Positions 49,830 to 60,215 of a DNA stretch of 64,000 nucleotides are shown piece after piece (the stretch's first letter is position 1; each line of letters starts with the position of its first letter). This DNA is from Montifringilla adamsi. Its lineage: Eukaryota > Chordata > Aves > Passeriformes > Passeridae. The stretch is from NCBI GenBank assembly GCA_017590115.1, contig JAGGNK010015114.1, positions 1,495,307 to 1,559,306 of the forward strand, in the 5' to 3' direction. Below the pieces are notes generated by a model. It did not search any database. It saw only the letters and a program-made list of their open reading frames with translations, and was not told where the DNA came from. The translations under genes and the position numbers were made by a program.

Positions 49830-49945
49830 AAATAAGTGGCCTAGATGATAATACATGTCAGGAAAGTTTGAAAGAGTTGGACTTGCTAAGTCTAGAAGCC
49901 ACAACATGAGAAGTGAAGAAAACAGTTTTTCAGCACTGTTGAACT
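49830..49945 (+). mobile_element. Ancient CR1/L3-type LINE relic (short)
   Basis: The stretch around 49860-49905 (GGAAAGTTTGAAAGAGTTGG, then ACTTGCTAAGTCTAGAAG) closely tracks the word GAAAGRYTGAAAGARTTGGGYTTGTTTAGTCTGGAGAAG that is characteristic of the 3' third of CR1/L3 LINEs. This is on the plus strand. It is strongly decayed, with no remaining coding capacity. Confidence 0.65.
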
Positions 49946-51259
49946 TGCTCAGTGCCTTCAGAAAATGATGTATCCTAGCAGTTCAAATTGAACCGTTCAG
50001 TCAAAGTGCCAGAGTTAAGGTCTAAAACCAAAATCTGAGGCACTTTGCAGCCTTATGAGGTGAGGTAAGAAAAAACCTTCTAGATTTTGTTTTTTCTTTT
50101 TTTTGTATTCTGTTCTTGAGATGCATATGACCACATTTTCAGGTTGTGACACACAAATACTTTTAACCAAAGGTCCTTGGTCTTTGGGCAAACTCTTGAT
50201 TGTCTCATGGTGGATTCCAGAATAATGAATGAGAGTTTGGGCACACAGGATGGGTGTCAAGGTAGCTCAAGGATGCTGATGTAGTTTTCTAAACTTCAAT
50301 GAATCTGCTGACACTGCTTCGTAGAATGTAACTCAATATTATTTCACTTGCACAAGATCAAACCCAAAGGGCTCAAGCATTATACTGTGGCTGTGACAGA
50401 ATTAACAGAGGGAAGCTGCTTCCTGCAAAGACTAACAGATACAGACCATCAAAAGATGAAGCTATGAAATAAATTTCAGTGAAGTTTCATCTACAGATAT
50501 CTCAGGTACTGCTTTAGTTATTTCTTAGAGTTTAAATCACTGATCTTCATCCCCTGTTTAGCAGCAGAGCTCCTCTAACATCAAAGAAACTACCTTGATT
50601 CAAACTTGCAGAGAATATTTAAACTTGCTGTGAATTGTTGGAAAGAATCAGAAATAGTTTTTATTCTAAAGTTGCTTTTGATTAAAGTATCTTTTGTCTG
50701 GGCAGTTCCCCACCTGATGTGTTACAGTACCTTCAGCATAGGTTGTGCTTCTTGACTGATTTTTTTTTCCCCACCAGGGCATGCAGAGGTAATGATGTCC
50801 ATGGGGAATAAATGAGCGAAGAGATGCAGCAGCATAATGGTACAGATCTGAATTTAGGCCTGGATCCAGCTTTGCTGGTGCTGCAGGTGGTGTAATGCAT
50901 CAGCACAGCTTCTGTCTGATGTGATCTGAAATACATGTTTTGGGATGGGGATCCTGAAACACAGCCAGCAGCTCTTCCACCACTGGGATTTCACCCCAGG
51001 TGCTTTGTGTACTGCCTACAGGTCATCTGCAGGAACAGTTTCTCTCACAAACATTTCCAGAATCAGTTTCTGACAATATATGCTTGAGCCAATGCAGTCT
51101 CACTGAGGGAAGAACTGTAATACTTTAAAGTGACTCATGCACTGTAATTTAGAGGGTGGCTGCCTGCAATTTCCAGGTGCCATCAATCTCTTGGTAAGAT
51201 AATTTCCTGCCTTCATATATACGGAGGAGGAAAGGATACACCATGAATTTCTGATGATG
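49946..51259 (-). other. Presumed intron, nothing recognised
   Basis: AT-leaning non-coding DNA. A T-rich run lies at about 50087-50105. No exon, RNA gene or repeat family is seen. Confidence 0.5.
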
Positions 51260-51470
51260 GGGATGATGCTTAGCCTTTAGATAGTGTTTTTAGCCTTCAA
51301 GCAGTTTACAAGTGAGCCTTAATGTTCATCGTATCCTTCAAAGTCGTTAAATGTTAATATTCCCTTTTTACAGAGGGGGAAGTTGAAGGAAAGGAGTTAG
51401 CTAACTTTCTCAGGACTTTGGAAAGTGTCATGGGAGTACATTTCAAGCCTATGCCTACATGATGTGTCCC
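51260..51470 (+). mobile_element. MIR-like ancient SINE relic
   Basis: The segment TTTTTACAGAGGGGGAAGTT, followed by GAAGGAAAGGAGTTAGCTAAC and TTTCTCAGGA, follows the order of the MIR core (ATTTTACAGATGAGGAAACTGAGGC...GAGGTTAAGTAACTTGCCCAAGG). Upstream, TAGTGTTTTTAGCCTTCAAG and CAGTTTACAA resemble the TATAGYGCTTTACA...AAGCRCTTTACA words typical of MIR/L2-related elements. The match is to a remembered consensus only. The element family is shared by amniotes and is normally very decayed in birds, so this copy is comparatively readable. Confidence 0.5.
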
Positions 51471-51764
51471 TTCTTTCCCTCCGAGGCTCCTGTGGTTGTA
51501 CCAGTTTGCTGGGTAAAGGCCTTTACCAGCACTGGATGGGATGCAGTGTCTGCCACAGGGGCTGCTGACTTGCAGCAAGCAAATGACTGCTCTGGGACAC
51601 TGCTGAGAAATTTGTCAGCTAGGAGTTTGAAAACTTAGAAATCTTCCTAAATGGTGCTTAATGTAAACACGAGCTGTTGAAGTGGTTCCAAGAGATGTCA
51701 AGTGGTTCTCTGAGAGACACAAAGTCCTCAAAAAGCTTTCAGCCACCAGCACGCAGTAGTGTGA

Positions 51765-51850
51765 CCATGTGGGTGGAATCCTACTGGATTCAATGCTGTT
51801 GGTTTTTTCCATTCACTTCAGTGAACTTAAATGAAAATCTTGGAGGTAGC
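51765..51850. mobile_element. Possible ancient amniote repeat fragment
   Basis: The words GGAATCCTACTGGATTCAATG and TTCCATTCACTTCAGTGAACTTA recall the pair GGAATCCCTACTGACTTCAATGG / TCCATTGACTTCAGTGG found in a widespread old repeat of turtles, crocodilians and birds. It is short and diverged. The family name is not asserted. Confidence 0.3.
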
Positions 51851-53732
51851 ACTTGTTCGTTTTTTATTTTAAAGTACATATTTATTTTATTTCTGTCTGT
51901 CTGCCATAGCTTCTGGATTTCATATATCCTGAAACAAAAATACAGCTGAAGGCTACAGAGGCAGGAGGTTTCTTTTGAAGCAGTGGGGAGTCTGCATGAG
52001 GAATCTTCACAGGAGTTGGAAACATTGGTATTTGTTTAGAAAACCCTGGTGTCTATCAGAAATATGTTTTATTCATGGAAGACAACTCATAAAAGGTCAG
52101 AAAAATAGGAGAAAGCTTATTTACTCCATTCAGTTAAACAGAACATTGGCACTGTGGAATGGAAGTGCCATCTAATTACATGACCCTTTTCTACTGTGTT
52201 GATTTAAAAATTATATTTTAGTCAGCATTTTTTCTTTAAAAAAGATGTTCTCATTAACCTCTTTGTTCAATGCAAAAAAATTAATTGTAAGAATGTTTTT
52301 AAAATTGGGTAATACTGAAATATATTTTAATTTTTTCCCTTTTAGCCTACTTCTAGTCAACTTCTGAAATTTTCAGGGATCTAAAAAAGAGTGAAATTAT
52401 TTTTGCAACTCAATTTTTTGATCAATTTGGTTTAATTTAATTTCTAAGTGCTTTAATGGCAAGCATTGTAAAAATTCAAAGTTGTAAAATTTAATTTTCA
52501 TTTGCCTATCCTGTAGAACTTACAGTTTTAATGACACAAATTGTGCCACCTTCTATCTTTCCAAAATAAAAATCAGATAAAAGATAGAGGTCAAAGTGGG
52601 CCAGAACAGGCCAAAACAGTTAACCAGTTTTTAAACTGGTTAAAAGTGACAGGAAAGGAGACACGTGGGCACGGAAGGATCTCTACTGAAGTGTGTGTGG
52701 AGAAGAAAGCATTACCAGATGTTTGGTGTTTATGGCAATGTTCATACAGGTGCTCTCTCAAATTCTGTTCACAGGATTCATAAGAATTTTGTATTTTTAA
52801 GAGCTTTGCCTTCCACTAAATGAAGCCAAAATAGGCTAGTTGGCTCAAAACCAAGGAGAAAGGAGACAAATGGACACTTGCACACAGACATGCTTGGAAA
52901 AGTATGATTTCCAAAGGAAATGAGGCTTAAGAGATGGACTACAAGTAGCAGTAACCTTCAGAGCCCAACCACAGCTCTGCCCCTCTAAAGGATCTCCCCT
53001 TCCCCCTCCTTTTTGGAAGCATTACAGGAGTTGTGATAAGTAAATACAAGCTTAATATAGCTGTTTACTAAAGCTCTTGGGGAAAGTCTAGCAAAATATG
53101 CTTTCATAAATAAACCAGAGCTAATTAAGAACCACTTGAAAAGCTAGCACAAGGGAAGGATGCGAGAAAATTACCATGTAACGTGTGTGTGGTTAGGAGA
53201 AGCATAATTCCAGCTGAGACGAGACAGAAACCTGACTGGGAGCTGGATTTATCCATTCTTTCTCATCTTGGGTAATGTCCTATTAAACAAATCATGCCAT
53301 TAAATTTGATTGAATTACCTGACAATAATAATGGCAGCAGAATAAGACCTTTCCAAAGTATCCTGCAGCTAAAAATCTGATAAATGTCTGATAAAGTTAG
53401 AAAGAGGGCTAGTGTGTAATTATAAGGAAGATCAATCTTAATGCATGTGTTTGTTTTTCAAGTCCAAAGCAATTAATTGTATGCAAAATAGAAGGAGATC
53501 GTGGCAAGATACTGGGAAATGTTGTACCTTTCCTGAGCTGGGATTCCTGGGGCACAGTCAGTGAAGGAAAGCAAACCTGTCTGCAGAGCCAGTGAGGGGT
53601 GTGCAGCCTGTGCCAAGGGGTTTGAGCACAAAGGTGGCAGCTCTTGGTGCTGGTCCCATCTGCTGTGGTATTGCCTCTGGGAAGGCAGATTGGTGGGAAC
53701 CAGTGCCTGGGAGGGGCACAACCCTTGGGAAG
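51851..53732 (-). other. Presumed intron, nothing recognised
   Basis: AT-rich non-coding DNA. A very T- and A-rich part lies at 52200-52510. No exon is supported, and the few open frames lack domains and codon bias. Confidence 0.5.
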
Positions 53733-55975
53733 GTGTGTGTGAGGGCACTGGTGTGAGCACTGTGCGTGTGTGTGTGAGCCCTGTGTGGGTGTGTGTGAGA
53801 GCACGGGTGAGCACTGTGTGTGAGTGAGAGCACTGGCGTGGGCCCTGTGTGTGTATGAGAGCACTGTGTGCGTGTGTGTGTGAGCCCTGTGTGGGTGTGT
53901 GTGAGAGCACGGGTGAGCACTGTGTGTGAGTGAGAGCACTGGCGTGGGCCCTGTGTGTGTATGAGAGCACTGTGTGCGTGTGTGTGTGAGCCCTGTGTGG
54001 GTGTGTGTGAGAGCACGGGTGAGCACTGTGTGTGAGTGAGAGCACTGGCGTGGGCCCTGTGTGTGTATGAGAGCACTGTGTGCGTGTGTGTGTGAGCCCT
54101 GTGTGGGTGTGTGTGAGAGCACGGGTGAGCACTGTGTGTGAGTGAGAGCACTGGCGTGGGCCCTGTGTGTGTATGAGAGCACTGTGTGCGTGTGTGTGTG
54201 AGCCCTGTGTGGGTGTGTGTGAGAGCACGGGTGAGCACTGTGTGTGAGTGAGAGCACTGGCGTGGGCCCTGTGTGTGTATGAGAGCACTGTGTGCGTGTG
54301 TGTGTGAGCCCTGTGTGGGTGTGTGTGAGAGCACGGGTGAGCACTGTGTGTGAGTGAGAGCACTGGCGTGGGCCCTGTGTGTGTATGAGAGCACTGTGTG
54401 CGTGTGTGTGTGAGCCCTGTGTGGGTGTGTGTGAGAGCACGGGTGAGCACTGTGTGTGAGTGAGAGCACTGGCGTGGGCCCTGTGTGTGTATGAGAGCAC
54501 TGTGTGCGTGTGTGTGTGAGCCCTGTGTGGGTGTGTGTGAGAGCACGGGTGAGCACTGTGTGTGAGTGAGAGCACTGGCGTGGGCCCTGTGTGTGTATGA
54601 GAGCACTGTGTGCGTGTGTGTGTGAGCCCTGTGTGGGTGTGTGTGAGAGCACGGGTGAGCACTGTGTGTGAGTGAGAGCACTGGCGTGGGCCCTGTGTGT
54701 GTATGAGAGCACTGTGTGCGTGTGTGTGTGAGCCCTGTGTGGGTGTGTGTGAGAGCACGGGTGAGCACTGTGTGTGAGTGAGAGCACTGGCGTGGGCCCT
54801 GTGTGTGTATGAGAGCACTGTGTGCGTGTGTGTGTGAGCCCTGTGTGGGTGTGTGTGAGAGCACGGGTGAGCACTGTGTGTGAGTGAGAGCACTGGCGTG
54901 GGCCCTGTGTGTGTATGAGAGCACTGTGTGCGTGTGTGTGTGAGCCCTGTGTGGGTGTGTGTGAGAGCACGGGTGAGCACTGTGTGTGAGTGAGAGCACT
55001 GGCGTGGGCCCTGTGTGTGTATGAGAGCACTGTGTGCGTGTGTGTGTGAGCCCTGTGTGGGTGTGTGTGAGAGCACGGGTGAGCACTGTGTGTGAGTGAG
55101 AGCACTGGCGTGGGCCCTGTGTGTGTATGAGAGCACTGTGTGCGTGTGTGTGTGAGCCCTGTGTGGGTGTGTGTGAGAGCACGGGTGAGCACTGTGTGTG
55201 AGTGAGAGCACTGGCGTGGGCCCTGTGTGTGTATGAGAGCACTGTGTGCGTGTGTGTGTGAGCCCTGTGTGGGTGTGTGTGAGAGCACGGGTGAGCACTG
55301 TGTGTGAGTGAGAGCACTGGCGTGGGCCCTGTGTGTGTATGAGAGCACTGTGTGCGTGTGTGTGTGAGCCCTGTGTGGGTGTGTGTGAGAGCACGGGTGA
55401 GCACTGTGTGTGAGTGAGAGCACTGGCGTGGGCCCTGTGTGTGTATGAGAGCACTGTGTGCGTGTGTGTGTGAGCCCTGTGTGGGTGTGTGTGAGAGCAC
55501 GGGTGAGCACTGTGTGTGAGTGAGAGCACTGGCGTGGGCCCTGTGTGTGTATGAGAGCACTGTGTGCGTGTGTGTGTGAGCCCTGTGTGGGTGTGTGTGA
55601 GAGCACGGGTGAGCACTGTGTGTGAGTGAGAGCACTGGCGTGGGCCCTGTGTGTGTATGAGAGCACTGTGTGCGTGTGTGTGTGAGCCCTGTGTGGGTGT
55701 GTGTGAGAGCACGGGTGAGCACTGTGTGTGAGTGAGAGCACTGGCGTGGGCCCTGTGTGTGTATGAGAGCACTGTGTGCGTGTGTGTGTGAGCCCTGTGT
55801 GGGTGTGTGTGAGAGCACGGGTGAGCACTGTGTGTGAGTGAGAGCACTGGCGTGGGCCCTGTGTGTGTATGAGAGCACTGTGTGCGTGTGTGTGTGAGCC
55901 CTGTGTGGGTGTGTGTGAGAGCACTGGGTGTGTGTGTGTGAGCCCTGTGTGTTGTGTGTGTGAGCCCTGTGTGTG
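53733..55975. repeat. 106-bp satellite array, 20 seemingly identical units
   Basis: The word GCACGGGTGAGCAC recurs at exact 106-bp steps: 53801, 53907, 54013, and on to 55815. Twenty full units fill 53801-55920 and appear identical by eye. Each unit is itself four related subunits of about 29, 31, 25 and 21 bp. They begin GAGAGCACGGG, GAGAGCACTGGCG, GAGAGCACTGTGTG and GAGCCCTGTGTGGG, each ending in a GT-rich run. Degenerate partial units border it at 53733-53800 and 55921-55975. The plus strand is G/T-rich with long alternating purine-pyrimidine runs. The minus strand, the presumed sense of the host intron, is C/A-rich. Each unit carries three CpGs. No stop codon occurs in any minus-strand frame, which gives three overlapping frames of 823, 877 and 1007 codons rich in His, Thr and Ser. 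Since 106 is not a multiple of three, each frame repeats only every 318 bp. These are artefacts of composition, not genes. Confidence 0.95.
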
Positions 55976-58900
55976 ATTCCTGGTGTGCTTTGTGCGAGCA
56001 CAGCATGTTGAGGCTCGGGGTAAGTGCACTTGTCACAAGCATGAGGTGGCTTCAGTATGCTTTTAAATTGCATTTGGGGAGAAGATAACACTCTTGGAGG
56101 CTTGTAGAGAAGTTTTGTTTGGGCTTTCAGTGTTTGAAGGTCCGTGGGTGTGTCAGACATAGGGGAAAGGTTCTCAGGACATTGTGACTTCTGCTCTTCT
56201 CTTTCTGTGTACATTCCATGCACGTGGAACACTCCTGCCTGACAGTGCTTGGTTTTCTGCTCTGTAAAATCTGTGCCATCATTCTTTGCTTCAGATCTGC
56301 TCACAGATTGCCTTAATGTTGTCTCAGTGCTGCAAGGCACATTATCATACTTGTCATATCTGTCTCTCTCACCTGTTGGGAAAAGACCCTGAGAACATCT
56401 GGAAACAAATGTGAAGAGCTGCAGACACTTTGTCTCTTGCAGAAAGCCTTTGTGCCTGCTGTGCTCATTTGTCAGCCCCCTTTGGTACCTGGGCACCAGC
56501 TATTCCCTCCACCTGCACCGCCAAAATCCCTCATGATGGGGCTGGCTTTGCCTCCCCATGGGGATGCATTACTCTCCCCCAGCTTGCGTCCTAGCAGCCT
56601 TCTAAGCAGAGGGAGATCACAAAGCTTACAGCGTATTTCTTAGGGGAACTGTCCAGCACTGAGACATTGCAAAGCTTGAGCTGCTGGTCAGGTCTAGGGT
56701 TTTGATCCAAGAGCTGCTCTGGCATGCATTTAGGTGTGCTGCTGCTGCTGCTGCTTTCATGTGCACTGCTTTATTCAGGTCTAGCCTGGCTGCTCTAGGG
56801 ACTGTGCTCTGGGTGGGAAGCCTGCACAGACACAATACCCTTCTGGGGGATGTGAGCTTTCCAGTGGCAGCTTTTCCTGGAGACTGGGCAGTCTCAGCAG
56901 CAGCTGAGCTGGCATGAGCCAGGCCTACCCTTTTCTCCTGGTTTAGGTACAGGAGAGCGACCTGCAGGACTGACCAAGGTCAGTTCTCTGCTTCGGTTTA
57001 TTTTCTCTATTACACGAAACTGAGTTTGGTTGTAGCAAGACCTATGGCAGTTGGCTTGTGAAGTGAGAATTTAGGTAAGGACCAAGAAGCAGAACTATTC
57101 AGTCATTGTAAGACATTTATAACCGTTTTAGTGCCTCATGATAAGGGCAGATAGAGAACTGGAGTTTCTTCTCAATACGGGAGAACCCCCAAATTACTTG
57201 CCCTATTTGCCTAATTGTCCAGGCAAAGAACAGCTACTAGGCATTGTAGGATCTGCATACATGTACTACAACAAAGGCTGTTCTTCTCAGAGCATTTCTT
57301 ACACCTTTGAGCTCTGGAAGAGCAACATGGAATGCTGCTGGAATCACCTACGAACTGTTAAAGTCCCGTGGATGAGATGGGCTGTCCTGTCCGTGTGCTG
57401 CAGGGCCATGTTTGATTCAAATACTATCTATTCACATTTCCTTTAATCAGACAGACTTGTGTAAGTCTCCTGTTCTGGAAATCCATCTGTATTTTCTTTC
57501 ACAGTTTCGATATTTCTAATCATATTTTATATTCATGTTCTGCAGCTTTTGAATTTCAAAGTGCTGTCAAGTTCCATGATTTCACCAGGACTGCCTAGGT
57601 GGCATTTCCAACCAGCCGGTAGCAGAAATAGTACATGGCACAAGGGAGAAAAACTAAACTCCTATAATCTGTTGCCTTTACACAATCTGCTTGCTGAATT
57701 AATTTCACTGACTGGCAGCAGGTGGAGGGAAGGTGAGAACATCAGAAAGGTTTTGTTAAATGGCAATCCTTAACTCCATTTTCACTGGAAGAATCAGGTT
57801 TTGGACCTGCCCATTGTGTCTGGAGGCTGTGCTGTACATTGGGGACATGAGAGGCAACTCTGGTTCCATTTGCTCTTGGGATTTGAGGGGCAGACATACT
57901 GAAATGGCAAGGTTATTGTAAGTTTTGGTCCCTTCATGCAAAGGTTGTTTTGTACTTCAGAACTCCCTGATGGGATAGCCAATTTTTTTGGTTTTGTTTT
58001 TTTTTTTTTTTTTCCCTTTAACACATAAGCTATCAAAGTGGACTGCACTACTAAGTGCCATGCACATCACTTGTCCTAAATGTTACCTTTTTGTAGCCTC
58101 TAGAAACTAAATACCTTCCAACTATATGTATTTACACATGACAAAAGGTCACAGTCATCTCTAAACAACTCTGCATGCCTAAAGCACTTGGAACTTTGTG
58201 TGCACTCACTGCTGCCCAATTCCATGCCACACCAGCAGCCTCCTAACTGAGCTGCCTTGAAATACACCACTGCCATTTCTGCAGAGAGGGATGTGCCTTG
58301 AAAAGCTGCATTTATTCCCAGTTTCAGGGACATGTAAGGAATTGGGAATCTGTGTTATCCCTTCACCCTGTTTCCTTACCCTGCAATGAGCAGATAGACT
58401 TGATTTATCCTGAAAGGTGCTTGAGCCTGACCTGTTGTAATTAGCCTTAGGTAGATTTTAAATGAGCTCCATGACGACATATCTGGCTACTTCTGTATTT
58501 CCTGTATTTCTGAGGCATCTTTATTACTCATTGTGCTGAATCTGTGATTTGTAGTTTCTATATTTAGTGGTTTAGAATCTCTCTTTACTGGAATAAGTGT
58601 TGATTTCACTGTTTGATCCAGGGGAGAGAAACTTCTAGGGCATGTTGTCATTCCTTGGTCCTGGAGTCTCATTGTTCACCTCATCTGCTAATCTGTTGGC
58701 AATCCTCCACCTTCCTCTGTATCTGTCATTTGTACAGCAAACTGTTTGTGTCACATGAATTTTTTTTTAAGCCTGGTTTTCTACTTACACTGACAAATTT
58801 GTAATCCATTGCATTGCTTTAGCCTAAGACCACTTCATATTTTTGATAGCCTAATGTAGGAAGTAATAAAGTTGCATAGAACCTTGGATGAATTGTGGGG

Positions 58901-60059
58901 TTTATTTGGCTTGTAAGAAGCTTATGTATTCTTGGCCAACATCTGGCAGCTTGGAAGCTTGGGTGGAACTGAATGGAAGCTGCTCTGAGCTGCAGATTGT
59001 GTTTGCTCCAGTGCCCAGCAGTGTGCTTGTACACAGGGGTCTTTCTGCACACCAGCCTGTCTTCCCTTGGGAGGAGAGGCACTAAAGGCTATTCTGGGAG
59101 ACAAGGCTGAGACAAAACTGCAGATGGAGTTTCAAGAAGTACTTTTTGTCCCCCGGCCTAATTTTGATTGCAAATAACTGGATTTTTCCCCCTTGTTTGT
59201 TCCCCTCCCCCCAGTTGTTAATGATAATGTTGATTATTACTCCTTTTGCCACAGATTTTGTCAAGTGGGGGATTGTTGTGTGGTTTCTGTCAGTCTTTTC
59301 TAAATGCAACTGATTCAACACATCACAGGTAATTTTAAAAGACTATTTATTCTAATTTTCTTTTCTCTAGATTATTTTACCTTTTTCTTTCTTTTCCGTA
59401 AAATGCAGTATCTGCAACTGAGTGCAGTGTATTAGCTCACAACAGTTGAGTGAAATAATTCTGCTAGTCCTCCTGTGCTTTATGTAAAATATCCTAGAGC
59501 CAATATTAATTGCTTATCCAACTTGAAGGTAACTCTGGTCTCTGTTCTTTCCTCTGCCAATTCCACTTTTAATATAATCATTCCCATCAGCATTATTTTC
59601 AGGTTTTCTTGATTTTTTTTTTCCTCCTAAATGTAAGTGTGCCAGGCTAATTAGAATGGTGGGGCAGAATTTTAAAGATGCTCCCATTCATCCACAGTTC
59701 TACTGAAATGTAATTAAGTAACAAAGATTGCAATGTCTCATGCATATAAATTTTAATGACCCGTATCCATAATAGTCATGCACCATGGATTAGGTAGTTT
59801 TAATATCTCTAACCCTTACTCTGACCTGTTCTCAGATATTTTTTAAATCCTTCAGGGTGAATTATTAGAGGGGGATCATCGAATTTCTGAGATATTTGTT
59901 ATGGGAATCAGCTTCTCAGACAGTTGTTTTCTTTGGTTAATCAGCATCACTCTCTCCTTTGCCCGCTGCCTTCCCTGGTGCATTAGGAAACAGGGACAGG
60001 GACTAATGGCCTCTGGCAGTGACACCAAGCTCAGGCACTGTCTAATTCCCATGGCAAAA
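55976..60059 (-). other. Presumed intron, nothing recognised apart from simple repeats
   Basis: A (GCT)6 run lies at 56738-56755 and a run of 17 T at 57997-58013. A 102-codon plus-strand frame at 57138-57446 has no domain. The block 59640-59830 is AT-rich, of varied composition and dense in TAAT/ATTA cores, resembling a conserved non-coding element. No exon is supported. Confidence 0.5.
56738..56755. repeat. (GCT)6 trinucleotide repeat
   Basis: Six uninterrupted GCT units followed by TTC. It lies in presumed intron, so it is not expected to encode an amino-acid run. Confidence 0.9.
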
Positions 60060-60069
60060 CACTTGCAAG

Positions 60070-60215
60070 TCTTTTATTAACTTTCATGGGAGTTATTTCA
60101 GAGTGAGACCAGTTTTCCCAATTAAATAGCAGGAAGACTATTTCTTTTTGCTTACAGCTTGAGCTAAATCCTGTATTAGATTTTATCCAGCATTCCCACT
60201 GAAGGCAGTTCCATT
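60070..60215. mobile_element. Possible ancient amniote repeat fragment
   Basis: The words TTTCATGGGAGTTATTTCAG and GAGCTAAATCCTGTATTAG, then ATTCCCACTGAAGGCAGTTCC, recall in order the GAGCCAAATCCTGC...CTCCCATTGACTTCAATGGGAGTT words of a common old repeat in sauropsid genomes. The copy is strongly diverged. The family name is not asserted. Confidence 0.35.

Noticed and set aside
53801..55920. Regularly spaced repeats suggesting a CRISPR array
   Set aside because: There are no unique spacers. The whole 106-bp unit repeats, and the DNA is vertebrate.
53409..56496. Minus-strand proteins of 823-1007 residues rich in His, Thr and Ser
   Set aside because: They are readings of a stop-free 106-bp satellite. 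All three frames are open and the flanking parts show no coding features.
57138..57446. 102-codon plus-strand frame with protein-like texture
   Set aside because: No family resemblance, no flanking splice sites, no codon bias.
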